The notes below the pieces were generated by a model. That model was not told where the DNA came from, made no database searches, and saw nothing but the letters and a program-made list of their open reading frames with translations. DNA of 64,000 bases from positions 806,001 to 870,000 of the forward strand of contig NZ_AP025732.1 of assembly GCF_023734775.1 (NCBI RefSeq). The letters are read 5' to 3'. Position 1 is the first letter of the stretch. Each line of letters begins with the position of its first letter. Origin of the DNA: Nostoc cf. commune SO-36 (GTDB taxonomy: Bacteria > Cyanobacteriota > Cyanobacteriia > Cyanobacteriales > Nostocaceae). Shown piece by piece: positions 1-7,759 of this stretch. Made by a program: the position numbers and the translations under genes.

Positions 1-693
1 GAAGTACCAGAAGTTGATGTGTCCGAAGTGATAGAACAAGTAGAGGAACTGTTGGATCTGTCCATCACTGCTGGAGAGTTTGTCATCACAAAATCCCACA
101 GTCAACGCATCGACTTAAGCCAAATCGACTTTGTAGCGTTGAAAAATAAATTTGCTAGTACTGACTACCAGAGAACAGAGACAGAAAAACTCAAAATTGC
201 GATCGCGCAAAAACTCCAGCAGATGGTGAGGTTAAATAAAACTCGCATCAACTACCTGGACAAATTTCAGCAGATGATAGCAGAATACAATGCTGACTCA
301 CGTAATGTGCAGATATTCTTCAATGATTTGATTAACTTTGCTCAAGAATTGGGTGTTGAAGATAAAAGAGCGATCGCGCAAAATCTGATTGAAGAAGAAT
401 TAGCAATTTTTGACTTACTGACTAAACCAGAAATTAAACTGACTAAGCAAGAAGAACAAGAAGTCAAACAAGTTGCCAAAGAATTACTGAAAACTCTCAA
501 ACAAGAGAAATTAGTTTTGGATTGGAAGAAGAGACAGCAAACCAGAGCATCGGTGGAAGTGGCAATTAAGGATAATTTGGATAAGTTACCCCAAAGTTAT
601 TCTGATGAGCTATATGAACAGAAATGTCAAGAAGTTTATCAACATATTTATGAGAATTATTCTGGGCCAGGGAGTATTTATGATGCTGGTTGA
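1..693 (+). CDS. hsdR: Type I restriction enzyme R subunit, C-terminal part
   Basis: The reading frame is open from the first base of the window, so this is only the 3' end of a longer gene. The roughly 230 visible residues are helical and highly charged and match what I know of the C-terminal helical region (DUF3387-like) of HsdR, which holds the motor/nuclease subunit in the HsdRMS complex. The nuclease and DEAD-box helicase motifs would lie upstream, outside the window. The ending YSGPGSIYDAG is typical of this family. It stops about 140 bases before the tRNA-Cys remnant at 832, so it belongs to the flank of the integrated element and not to its cargo. Confidence 0.8.
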   Translation, partial: EVPEVDVSEVIEQVEELLDLSITAGEFVITKSHSQRIDLSQIDFVALKNKFASTDYQRTETEKLKIAIAQKLQQMVRLNKTRINYLDKFQQMIAEYNADSRNVQIFFNDLINFAQELGVEDKRAIAQNLIEEELAIFDLLTKPEIKLTKQEEQEVKQVAKELLKTLKQEKLVLDWKKRQQTRASVEVAIKDNLDKLPQSYSDELYEQKCQEVYQHIYENYSGPGSIYDAG

Positions 694-753
694 ATGTTAC
701 CCCAGTTTTACCCCAGTTCTTTACCCAAACTACCCAAAATTACCTCAAAAAGA

Positions 754-811
754 TTGTAAGGCTCTCCAAACAAGCCTTACAACTCCCATTAAAAAAGGGC
801 TTCAAAGCCCT
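754..811 (-). terminator. Two hairpins; probable original tRNA-Cys terminator
   Basis: Two inverted repeats lie here: GTAAGGCT...AGCCTTAC (756-780) and AGGGCTT-CA-AAGCCCT (796-811). Read on the minus strand the second is followed at once by a run of six Ts, the form of an intrinsic terminator. It sits just beyond the 3' end of the tRNA-Cys remnant at 832-876. I infer it terminated the tRNA-Cys transcript before the 8-kb element inserted. Confidence 0.55.
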
Positions 812-831
812 GTAATGCTTATATTTATTAA

Positions 832-876
832 AAGGCGGCACCCGGATTTGAACCGGGGGTGGAGGTTTTGCAGACC
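832..876 (-). repeat. attachment-site copy: 3' fragment of tRNA-Cys
   Basis: These 45 bases are identical to 8897-8941. They contain the T-arm, the 3' acceptor strand and the anticodon arm up to the anticodon loop of tRNA-Cys read on the minus strand. Beyond 876 the sequence diverges, so the 5' half of the tRNA is absent and this copy cannot fold as a tRNA. It is the distal attachment site left by integration. Confidence 0.9.
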
Positions 877-997
877 GGTAGCTTCGCACCTTTTGGTAGC
901 TTAAGCGCCTTTGTGGTCAATAATCCAACCAAACACCCTTGACTTTGAATATCAAAATGAATATCATCATAGGGAGATAGAGGTTAAGGATATTCAG

Positions 998-2200
998 ATG
1001 GGAACAGCCAAGACAGCTAGGACAGCCAGGGGTAATGTAGGTGTTGAGGAGTTCAGGGGCAAGCTAAGGCTCCGATTACCTCGGTCGGTAACACCACTGG
1101 GTAAACAGGTATTCATCAGTACTGGGCTTGATGCCAATGAGCTTAATCGCCGCAGAGTGGATTCAGTAGCCAACTGGATAGAAGAAGAGATAATCACAGG
1201 GCAACTTGACCCAACCCTTGAGCGCTACAAAGAGAAACTAGAGTGCTACAGGAAACCTCAGTTAACCCTGGTTAGCCCCAGGACACCTCAGACTGACCTA
1301 ATGGGGCTATGGGAGCAATACTGTGCATATATGAAGCCACAGCTAGCATCTACTACTTATAGGCGCGACTATGCCAGAAAGTACACTAATCATATTAAAG
1401 GGCTACCGACAAAGGACTTAACCCAGGCGATCGCTATCAGAGATCATCTGTTAACCCAACTGTCCCCTAATGCTGCCAAGAGAGTATTAACTTACCTAGC
1501 GGCTTGCTGTAAATGGGCTATGGGGTCAGGGCTGGCTAAGGACAACCCATTTGCCGGGATGTCAGAGGATATCAAGCTACCAAAGCATGATTCAGATGCC
1601 ATTGACCCTTTCAGTAAGGCAGAAATGAATATTATTATCAAAGCATTTGAGGACACCAGAGCGCACTATGCCCCATTTGTTAAGTTCTTATTCTGGACTG
1701 GCTGTAGAACTGGGGAAGCGATCGCCCTACAGTGGAAACATATCAACCCTGAATGCACCCAGATTAACTTCTGTGAATCCTATGATAGCCAGCTAAATAT
1801 TAGGAAGGGGACTAAGACTGGTAAGGCTAGAAAGTTCCCTTGTAACAGTAAACTTAATAATCTCTTAATGTCCATTAGACCCCAAGATGTCGATCTAGAA
1901 TCCCAGGTATTCACTAGTCCCACTGGGGGAATAATCAGCAATACCAGATTCTCTACTCAGGTTTGGAAGGGTGGTAGGACAAGTAATAAAAACTACAATG
2001 GAGTTATGCAAGGGTTATTAGATGATGGCAAAATCGAGCGCTACCGATGCCCCTATAACACTAGGCATACATTTATTACCCTGATGCTGGCTGAGGGGTT
2101 AACAGTTTCCACAGTAGCTAAGTTAGTAGGTAACAGCCCTGAGATAATCCTGAAGCACTATGCAGGTAACACAGTGCCCTTGAATCTACCAGAACTTTAG
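998..2200 (+). CDS. Tyrosine-recombinase integrase
   Basis: About 400 residues with the layout of phage/island integrases: an N-terminal arm-type DNA-binding part, a core-binding helical domain (near residues 100-180), and a C-terminal catalytic domain. Catalytic residues can be seen: the first Arg in WTGCRTGEA, the Arg-His pair in YNTRHTFIT, and the nucleophile Tyr in LKHYAG. The open frame starts at 911, but I prefer the ATG at 998, preceded by AAGGAT; the extra upstream stretch overlaps the attachment-site region. Lying next to the tRNA fragment, it is the obvious enzyme for insertion and excision of the element. Gene and family are clear; the subfamily is not. Confidence 0.92.
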   Translation: MGTAKTARTARGNVGVEEFRGKLRLRLPRSVTPLGKQVFISTGLDANELNRRRVDSVANWIEEEIITGQLDPTLERYKEKLECYRKPQLTLVSPRTPQTDLMGLWEQYCAYMKPQLASTTYRRDYARKYTNHIKGLPTKDLTQAIAIRDHLLTQLSPNAAKRVLTYLAACCKWAMGSGLAKDNPFAGMSEDIKLPKHDSDAIDPFSKAEMNIIIKAFEDTRAHYAPFVKFLFWTGCRTGEAIALQWKHINPECTQINFCESYDSQLNIRKGTKTGKARKFPCNSKLNNLLMSIRPQDVDLESQVFTSPTGGIISNTRFSTQVWKGGRTSNKNYNGVMQGLLDDGKIERYRCPYNTRHTFITLMLAEGLTVSTVAKLVGNSPEIILKHYAGNTVPLNLPEL

Positions 2201-2221
2201 TAACCTGGTTAACCCATGAAG

Positions 2222-2248
2222 AAACCCCCGGATGTCCCAGGGGTTTAT
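2222..2248. terminator. Bidirectional terminator between integrase and nuclease-like gene
   Basis: AAACCCCCGG and CCCAGGGGTTT form a strong stem with a short loop, with A/T-rich flanks on both sides. It lies exactly between the convergent ends of the integrase gene and the next minus-strand gene, so it probably serves both. Confidence 0.6.
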
Positions 2249-2255
2249 TAGCTGG

Positions 2256-2831
2256 TTATATGGCTCTAATAAAATCTAGCCAGCTATCCAGAGGTTTGAA
2301 TAACTGCCTGGGGACTCCATAGGATAACTCCTGGGACTTTATTCTTAACCAACTGGTTTCTCTGGTTAACCTGTCCGCCTCAGTTACCCTGGCTTCCCCC
2401 GTGGTGCGATCGATGGCGACTATGAAGTGAACAGGGAACCGATAGCGCTCCCATCGGCTTGCTATACCGCCAACTAATATGTTATGGTTTTCAAAGATGC
2501 CTGATTTGGACTTGACCTCTAAGTTGTAACCTTTGCCATTGTGGATAACTCGGATGTCCCTTTGGTACTTTGAGTACAAGTCTTGGGCTAGCTTAGACTG
2601 ACTCCGCGATCGCCAGTTATCCGGGTCAGCCCTGTAACCTCCATAAACTACCGATCGGTATGTCATGTATTGGTCTGGTTGGTAAACTTTGTCTAACCCT
2701 TGAGTCTTAAGGTACTCAGCTAGGCTATATTCCCATGAGTTGCCACAGGCTAGCCGGGACTGCCAAGAGTCACTGAAATGATCAGAGTTTTTACTAGCGC
2801 CATTGAGCGCTAGATGTGGTATAATGGACAT
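2256..2831 (-). CDS. Putative PD-(D/E)XK-type nuclease, hypothetical
   Basis: A 191-residue protein I do not recognise by name. The middle has an acidic residue followed at a suitable distance by LEVKSKSG (around residues 95-108), the pattern of the PD-(D/E)XK nuclease core, with a glutamate in an upstream helix (SWEYSLAEYL). A basic segment (WRSRSQSKLAQ) precedes it. There is no signal peptide or membrane segment. It is convergent with the integrase and followed upstream by a gene-free region with repeats. A restriction- or Holliday-junction-type nuclease is plausible, but only the motif supports this. Confidence 0.5.
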   Translation of the reverse strand: MSIIPHLALNGASKNSDHFSDSWQSRLACGNSWEYSLAEYLKTQGLDKVYQPDQYMTYRSVVYGGYRADPDNWRSRSQSKLAQDLYSKYQRDIRVIHNGKGYNLEVKSKSGIFENHNILVGGIASRWERYRFPVHFIVAIDRTTGEARVTEADRLTRETSWLRIKSQELSYGVPRQLFKPLDSWLDFIRAI

Positions 2832-2839
2832 ACAAGTTT

Positions 2840-3490
2840 TTAAAGAAGATAAAGGTTTATTGATAGCCCTGTGGGTAGCTGCTAACTACTCATAGGGTTT
2901 TGCATTATGGGGTAATGCTTATGTGTCTCTTATATTTAGTCAAAAGTAAAAGCCGGAAAATAAGCTTTTACTGAGGCTATAAGTGGGATCGCTGGGGCTT
3001 CCTGTAAAGCCGTAATATTTACTGGTTTAACCACAAGGGCAATAGGGATAACATGGGATTTTCCCATAAGTATTTATACTCATCGGGTGGTCTTAGAGTC
3101 CCAATGCGGTTAGGGGCAGCTAAATGACCCTAAAAACTCCCAGGATGCTTACAGGGTAAGGCTTAGGTATGTAAGCTCCCAATGCGGTTGGAAACCGGAT
3201 ATTCTGGTTCCCAATGCGGTTAATACCGGATAATCTGGTATTTGGGTCGGGAAAGATAAACCCCAAAAGCCGCCAAACTCTTACCCTGTAAGCTTTTTGG
3301 TTCGGGAAATAGCACTTGGGATATTGAAGCCATTAGCGATCGCAAAAGTGCCCCATAATACCCCCAAATGGGGGTATTTAGCCCCGTTGACCTTACTTAG
3401 GATTGCCAAGGCTACAAGGGTATTAAAAATCCCCTAGAGGCGTTTGTATCTCTAAGGGATTCTAGGGGGTAATCTGAGGGATTCTGAGGG
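2840..3490. other. Gene-free repeat region inside the element
   Basis: I see no convincing gene here. There are three copies of CCCAATGCGGTT (3100, 3178, 3210), two imperfect palindromes between and after the last two copies (ACCGGATATTCTGGT and TACCGGATAATCTGGTA), a perfect hairpin TACCCCCAAATGGGGGTA at 3359-3376, and a long stem around CCCCTAGA/TCTAGGGG at about 3431-3469. The repeats at similar spacing could be protein-binding sites, an origin-like region, or part of a structured transcript. Confidence 0.5.
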
Positions 3491-3496
3491 GCTTAC

Positions 3497-4015
3497 TTAA
3501 TCATGGGGTATATTTTCCTCATGGCTACCGAGGTTTGCCCAGTTCCCATCGGGGTACTCAGGTGTACCCAGTGTGTCCTCTAGGCTCCCAATATTGAAGG
3601 TTACATGGGTCACAGGGTCAGGCTGGTTGTACTGTAGCTGGTACTTCAGAAGCCCTGATGCAGTCTCAATCATTTCTCGTAGCGCCCTGGCAGTACTTAA
3701 ATCGCCACTGGTCTTTAAGAAATCATTGAGATAATCTACATTAGCCATAGCAATATTCAGTAGCCTCTTAAACTTATCCTGGTCTGAACAGTCTTCATAG
3801 CTGGCGCTGTCTTGACCTACTGAAGTAGCCGTGGGAGCCTTGGGAACTATCTGAGCCTTGTAGCCATAAATCTGTCTAGAAGTTACCTTGTGTCCCCTGG
3901 TAGCTAGCCATTTGGATATCTGGGGCACTGGGACTCCTCTATCTAACTGACCATCTACCAAGTCCCTAATGTCATCTGGTAATATCTCAACCGCGCTGGG
4001 CTTCTTATTAGCCAT
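3497..4015 (-). CDS. HTH protein resembling phage terminase small subunit (DUF3486-like)
   Basis: 172 residues. The N-terminal 50 residues (ILPDDIRDLVDGQLDRG, then ISKWLATRGHKVT and QIYGYK) look like the helix-turn-helix start of DUF3486/Mu gp27-type proteins, which are treated as terminase small subunits and bind the packaging site. The rest is helical and ends in an acidic, low-complexity tail. The start ATG overlaps the stop of the 49-codon gene upstream (TAATG), so the two are translationally coupled. If the reading is right, this is the only phage-packaging-like gene in the element; an ordinary HTH regulator is the alternative. Confidence 0.5.
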   Translation of the reverse strand: MANKKPSAVEILPDDIRDLVDGQLDRGVPVPQISKWLATRGHKVTSRQIYGYKAQIVPKAPTATSVGQDSASYEDCSDQDKFKRLLNIAMANVDYLNDFLKTSGDLSTARALREMIETASGLLKYQLQYNQPDPVTHVTFNIGSLEDTLGTPEYPDGNWANLGSHEENIPHD

Positions 4016-4164
4016 TATTTGACCCTCCGTTGTGCCCTAGATGCAGCTTTTTTGCGTTCTAGGACATTTAGGAGCCTCTGTCTTTGCTCAGGGGTCAATA
4101 GGCGATATATGGATTTCTGTTTAGGTGTAAATGCTTTTAAAATAGCTAGTTGCTTATGGGTCAT
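4015..4164 (-). CDS. Small basic protein, hypothetical (49 aa)
   Basis: A short open frame of 49 codons whose TAA stop overlaps the ATG of the next gene (TAATG). The product starts MTHKQLAILKAFTPKQKSI and ends in a very basic helix (LERKKAASRAQRRVK), as expected for a nucleic-acid-binding peptide. The stop/start overlap with the terminase-like gene is the main reason to believe it. No family is recognised. Confidence 0.55.
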   Translation of the reverse strand: MTHKQLAILKAFTPKQKSIYRLLTPEQRQRLLNVLERKKAASRAQRRVK

Positions 4165-4397
4165 CAGGTATCCTTGGGTCTTTGGTTGTGTCTGTATACT
4201 TATTTAGTCCATTGGATATCCCTTGGTTGTGCGTTGGTGATCGCAGAAGTGCCAATAAAGTATTACCATTATGGCTTCGCAGCCTCTAAAGCCCTACTTG
4301 GGATTGCCGTAATGGAGTCAAACAAAGGGAAGTGGACACACTGGGTTAACCAGGGCTAGTATTAGGTATAACTTCATGCAAGTAAGAGCTTAATAAA

Positions 4398-4830
4398 GTG
4401 CAAGTATATTTAAATATTCCATCGTCAACTAAAAAGGTAGTCGAGGTCATATTATTGGAAAGCCTCACCAAGAAGCAAATATTATCCCGGCTAGCCGACC
4501 TGTTAAAAACAGAACACCCCAGCTACTCCCTAAGTATTGCTGACCCACTAAAAGGCGACTGGGATAAAGAAGATGCTAGTAACCTAACCACCTTAAATGA
4601 ATATTTGAAACAGCAAAATATCGCAGTCTCCAAAGGTGATTTTCACCTGTTGGCAGTCAGGGTCACTAAGGAGTTTGTAGAAACCTTCGGAGTCAAGCCG
4701 CGCCGTCGTGAACCGTCAAAGTCCCGATGGAGAGTACAAAAACAAAGCTTATGCCTATACAGATGATCAGCTAAGTATCATTGATGAAGTCCTAAAGACC
4801 ATCCCCCATGTAAAAAACCCTAGAAAATAA
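4398..4830 (+). CDS. Hypothetical protein, possibly frameshifted near the end
   Basis: A GTG-start frame of 122 codons (4398-4766) begins MQVYLNIPSS and looks protein-like up to about residue 105 (VETFGVKPR), then ends in an arginine-rich tail. In the +1 frame, 4681-4830 continues with a sensible hydrophilic sequence (YKNKAYAYTDDQLSIIDEVL and KTIPHVKNPRK). Either one base was lost near 4700 or a small second gene starts at the GTG at 4708. No family is recognised. It is one of the few plus-strand genes of the element and ends before a strong terminator. Confidence 0.45.
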
Positions 4831-4883
4831 TCCTTAAGGGTATCCCGTCTTGACCCTTAGTTACCCATAAAAGATAGGGAACA

Positions 4884-4918
4884 AATAGACCCTCGACGGA
4901 ATCCGTTGAGGGTCTATT
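4884..4918. terminator. Strong bidirectional hairpin terminator
   Basis: AATAGACCCTC and GAGGGTCTATT enclose a stem extension ACGG/CCGT with an AAT loop; the stem is nearly perfect over about 15 bp with T-rich ends in both directions. It separates the plus-strand hypothetical gene from the convergent minus-strand RHH/coiled-coil gene. Confidence 0.65.
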
Positions 4919-5025
4919 AGGGGCTACCCATGTAGCCCTGTCCTGATTAGTTAGTTACTTTAGCCTTTGATGCATAATCGATGGTTTGGTGATAGCCTGT
5001 TTTGTTCCATATACCATTAGAATCT

Positions 5026-5832
5026 TTAATGAAGCGCGTTCCAAACTCCATTAATATTGAGGTCTAGTTTTCTTCGGGTAACTAGGTCTTTGTAGTCTAT
5101 ACTGAAGGTTTCGTGTAAGTATTCTGGGGTAATGCCGGGTTCAAAATCTTCTATAAGTTCCTCATCTTCACTTGCCCAATATCTGTAGGGATCTGCACAT
5201 CTACCACTGTTAGCCTTAACCTCCTCTTCCTCTATAGCCCAGGTTTCTTGGTCATAACCAAGGTTTCCTAATGGGCTGATAAAGTAACCCTCTGGGCTAA
5301 CTTTTAACTCCTCTATGTTAGTATCCTCAATCCCAAAGGACATTCTACCTGTCTTTGTTTTACCTTCTTTGGTTATGATACCTAGCTCAGGGTGATATCT
5401 GTATCTGTCTTTTCGCTTACCACCGCCTTTACTCCATTCCTGTACATACTGCTTACTGGATGTCAGCATATAGAACCTAACAGTTGATTGTTTAGTTACC
5501 TCATAGCCTTCCTTAAACTGATGCTCTGGCTCCTCTTTTTTCTTGGTTAGTTCTTCCTTAATGTCTCTGTTTTCTTTCTTAAGGCTATGGATTTGTGCCT
5601 GTAACATATCCAGTGCGTTCTGGATGTCTAAGGCGGATTCTGTGATGGGTCTGTTACCATCTAGCTGTTCTTTGACTTGCTGTGCAGCATCTAAGGACTG
5701 GTAGACCTTGCCAGATAATGAGTCTTTAATCGCGTCTATTATGAACTGGTGTTTACTTGTGCCAGTTGTTTGTATAACTGCCTTGATCTGCTGTTCTAGT
5801 TCTTCAGTTAATCTTAGAGTCATGTTAGACAT
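5026..5832 (-). CDS. RHH DNA-binding protein with coiled coil and acidic C-terminal domain
   Basis: About 268 residues. The N-terminus (NMTLRLTEELEQQIKAVIQ, then SKHQFIIDAIKDSL) is a ribbon-helix-helix domain like CopG/Arc. A coiled coil follows (about residues 65-105, IQNALDMLQAQIHSLKKENR), then a basic patch (GGGKRKDRYRY) and a C-terminal acidic region of unknown fold. The frame opens with a GTG at 5850, but the ATG at 5832 is better: it is preceded by GGATAGGAAG, which is itself the purine arm of the first composite repeat. A regulator or partition-type protein is likely, and its binding to those repeats would block its own translation start region. Confidence 0.65.
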   Translation of the reverse strand: MSNMTLRLTEELEQQIKAVIQTTGTSKHQFIIDAIKDSLSGKVYQSLDAAQQVKEQLDGNRPITESALDIQNALDMLQAQIHSLKKENRDIKEELTKKKEEPEHQFKEGYEVTKQSTVRFYMLTSSKQYVQEWSKGGGKRKDRYRYHPELGIITKEGKTKTGRMSFGIEDTNIEELKVSPEGYFISPLGNLGYDQETWAIEEEEVKANSGRCADPYRYWASEDEELIEDFEPGITPEYLHETFSIDYKDLVTRRKLDLNINGVWNALH

Positions 5833-5837
5833 TTTCT

Positions 5838-6127
5838 TCCTATCCCCCACTTATGTTTGGTATGATACCATGATACCATGTTATCTATAATCTGTCATAT
5901 TTAGGGCGATCGCTAAGGTCAGATATGAAACCCTTACTATACTTAGGTTTTACTTTTATCCCCCTCTCTTGCATGGTGTCATACCATTATACCACCAAGG
6001 AATAAATCATAGAAATATCTTATGGTTTACATAGATTTTTATCTATGTATTGTTGGTGCTTTACTGGAATCCTTATTCTATCCCCCTCTTGTCGGTGGTG
6101 TGATACCAGATACCACAACTAGATACC
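5838..6127 (-). repeat. Composite operator-like repeats A-C (inverted set)
   Basis: Three copies lie at about 5838-5880, 5955-6000 and 6076-6127. Read on the minus strand each has a box TGGTATCTGGTATSATACCA (itself partly palindromic, GGTAT/ATACC), a 5-10 base spacer, and a purine box GGGGGATAGAA or close to it. They lie between two divergent RHH genes. Such repeated palindromes are typical binding sites for RHH dimers that load in arrays. Confidence 0.75.
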
Positions 6128-6195
6128 GAAGGATAAAAAATGACAGATTATAGATATAATGATATAATGATATATAACTATATAACTAAGCAGTT

Positions 6196-6396
6196 ATGAA
6201 AAAGTACACAACATTACTTAGACTTCCCGAAGATGTTAAAGGGCTATTAGAATCTGCCAAGGCTATTACAGGGAAGTCTCAGCACCAACTAATCCTAGAG
6301 GCTATTCAAGAGGCTCTAGGGGGCTATCCAGCCACCCAGCTTACCATTTTAGACAGACTAGATAAAATAGAGGCTCAACTATCCGCATCAGAGTAG
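6196..6396 (+). CDS. Small ribbon-helix-helix protein (66 aa)
   Basis: The product begins MKKYTTLLRLPEDVKGLLES and continues SQHQLILEAIQEAL, a complete RHH fold: a beta strand with alternating residues, then two helices. A short leucine-rich tail (LTILDRLDKIEAQL) may dimerise. It is divergent from the larger RHH gene and lies in the centre of the six composite repeats, three on each side in mirror orientation. I infer that it, or the larger RHH protein, binds them. The upstream region is very A/T rich (repeated GATATAAT). A hairpin terminator follows. Confidence 0.75.
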   Translation: MKKYTTLLRLPEDVKGLLESAKAITGKSQHQLILEAIQEALGGYPATQLTILDRLDKIEAQLSASE

Positions 6397-6425
6397 CCTA
6401 TAATACCTATCCTATCCTATTTATC

Positions 6426-6442
6426 CCCAGGTAATACCTGGG
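6426..6442 (+). terminator. Terminator of the small RHH gene
   Basis: CCCAGGT-AAT-ACCTGGG is a perfect 7-bp stem followed by TTTTCTATTT, 30 bases after the stop codon of the 66-residue RHH gene. Confidence 0.7.
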
Positions 6443-6463
6443 TTTTCTATTTGGTATCATATC

Positions 6464-6684
6464 TTATGGTATCTGGTATGATACCATTACAAAGAGAGAG
6501 ATAGGATGTTATTAGATATTTTAGAGGTCTTTAGAAGTATTGAAGGTATTATTATACTTTAATGGTATCTGGTATCATACCATTAAAAAGAGGGGGGTAA
6601 AACAGATAAATAGATTATCCCTATTTTGATACCAAGTAGTGGTATCTGGTATGATACCAACCCAGAGAGGGGGATAGAATAAAA
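6464..6684 (+). repeat. Composite operator-like repeats D-F (direct set)
   Basis: Three copies lie at about 6464-6506, 6560-6603 and 6638-6684, each TGGTATCTGGTATSATACCA, a spacer, then a purine box such as GAGAGGGGGATAGAAT. They have the same parts in the same order as copies A-C but lie on the opposite strand, so the whole set is a mirror image around the 66-residue RHH gene. Confidence 0.75.
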
Positions 6685-6837
6685 GTTTGACTGATTAGGG
6701 TTATTAAGAGTCATCTTTAGTTCCTTCTGTTATGTGAACTGGTTATTTGAATCCTTGGGCACTTAACCCTGTCTGTTATCTTGAATCTTTGGTCTTTGGG
6801 GTCAACTAGCTGGTTACTGGTTGACCCTATTTGATAT

Positions 6838-7113
6838 CTAAGGGACATTAGAATCCGATGATCGCTTCAGGATATCCAGTTGCTCTAATGTGTTATGTGT
6901 TTCATGAACTTGGTTGTAATCGGACTCCTCGAATAGAAAAGCCCATTCCCAGTCTTCAGGGGTGTACGAGGGATACTTGGCGACCATCTGGGCATCTGAT
7001 AAATCTATTAGTAAGTCTTGCCAGAACTCAGGGCTGCGATAGTTGGGGTTGTCCCTTGCTAAGTCTCTGGCAGCCTCGGTCATCTGAATCATTTGTGGGA
7101 TTGTGTAAGCCAT
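6838..7113 (-). CDS. Hypothetical protein (91 aa)
   Basis: A soluble, acidic, helical protein (MAYTIPQMIQMTEAARDLAR at the start, YTPEDWEWAFLFEESD in the middle). No family is recognised and no catalytic pattern is seen. It is the last of a run of small minus-strand genes (7142-7291 and 7349-7531 are upstream of it) and is probably expressed with them. Confidence 0.5.
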   Translation of the reverse strand: MAYTIPQMIQMTEAARDLARDNPNYRSPEFWQDLLIDLSDAQMVAKYPSYTPEDWEWAFLFEESDYNQVHETHNTLEQLDILKRSSDSNVP

Positions 7114-7141
7114 TTGTCTGTTCCTTTGGGTGGTTAAGTGC

Positions 7142-7291
7142 TTAGTTGTTGTTCAGAAGATACTCAGCGATCGCATCCCTAATAATCTCTGAAATAGGCT
7201 GCTGTCTCTTGTCCCCTAAAGCTATTAGCTGCTTCTGTGTATCAGTCGATAATCGGAGTGTCTGTTGTGCGTTCTGTCTTCTTACTTTCAT
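7142..7291 (-). CDS. Small RHH protein (49 aa)
   Basis: A 49-codon frame coding MKVRRQNAQQTLRLSTDTQK and then PISEIIRDAIAEYLLNNN. This is a textbook ribbon-helix-helix domain: basic N-terminus, TLRLS strand, and two helices with the conserved SEIIRDAI second helix. It is small enough to be missed by ordinary gene calling. It lies 28 bases upstream of the 91-residue gene on the same strand, so the two probably share a transcript. Confidence 0.7.
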   Translation of the reverse strand: MKVRRQNAQQTLRLSTDTQKQLIALGDKRQQPISEIIRDAIAEYLLNNN

Positions 7292-7348
7292 TGGTGTAAC
7301 CCTCATGCCTTACTCTTATACTTTGTCAGATCCAATATTCAACAGTAT

Positions 7349-7531
7349 TTATACTTGCGGGATGTCTAAGGATAATCCTAAGTCTGCCTTGATCGCCTTC
7401 AGTACAGTAGACCGGACATAACTAGACATCCCCTGACCTGTTTCAGTAGCCGCCTGGGACAGTAGCTCATGTTCTTCCTGGGTTAACCAAACCTGTAACT
7501 TAACTTTCCTAGTGGTTCTCTGGTTAGTCAT
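7349..7531 (-). CDS. RHH/MobC-like small DNA-binding protein
   Basis: Starting at the ATG at 7531 (the frame extends to 7561 but the ATG has a better leader, with AGGAACA just upstream), the product is about 60 residues: a basic start MTNQRTTRKVKLQVWLTQEE, then helices ending SSYVRSTVLKAIKADLG. The pattern fits ribbon-helix-helix proteins, including MobC-type relaxosome accessory proteins. No relaxase is present, so a mobilisation role is open. Confidence 0.6.
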   Translation of the reverse strand: MTNQRTTRKVKLQVWLTQEEHELLSQAATETGQGMSSYVRSTVLKAIKADLGLSLDIPQV

Positions 7532-7695
7532 TGTTCCTTTTGTTTCTTGGTATACTCCCATTATAACCTCAGTAAGTTACAATGGCTACCCATAACTGGC
7601 ACATTTAGGCATAAACTGGCACATAGGGTTAACCCTTGTACAATCATTCTGGTATTTTAGGCTGACCTAATCTACCCCTAGAAATCACAAAGAAT

Positions 7696-7723
7696 CCCCA
7701 GTGACCAACTAAGACCACTGGGG
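7696..7723 (-). terminator. Hairpin after the 226-aa gene
   Basis: CCCCAGTG...CACTGGGG forms an 8-bp stem with a 12-base loop, 37 bases downstream of the stop of the minus-strand gene at 7760. The minus-strand bases after it (ATTCTTTG) are moderately T rich. Confidence 0.45.
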
Positions 7724-7759
7724 AGGATATTTTAAGGAAATATTAGATACTCTTTGGCT

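Noticed and set aside
832..876. A second functional tRNA-Cys
   Set aside because: Only the 3' part is present; the D-arm and 5' acceptor strand are missing.
605..904. 99-residue plus-strand ORF across the hsdR end and the tRNA remnant
   Set aside because: It overlaps hsdR out of frame and runs through the terminators and tRNA fragment; the product has no protein-like character.
4019..4359. Plus-strand ORFs at 4019-4207 and 4150-4359
   Set aside because: The first is antisense to the 49-residue gene that is coupled to the terminase-like gene. The second has no leader and an odd composition.
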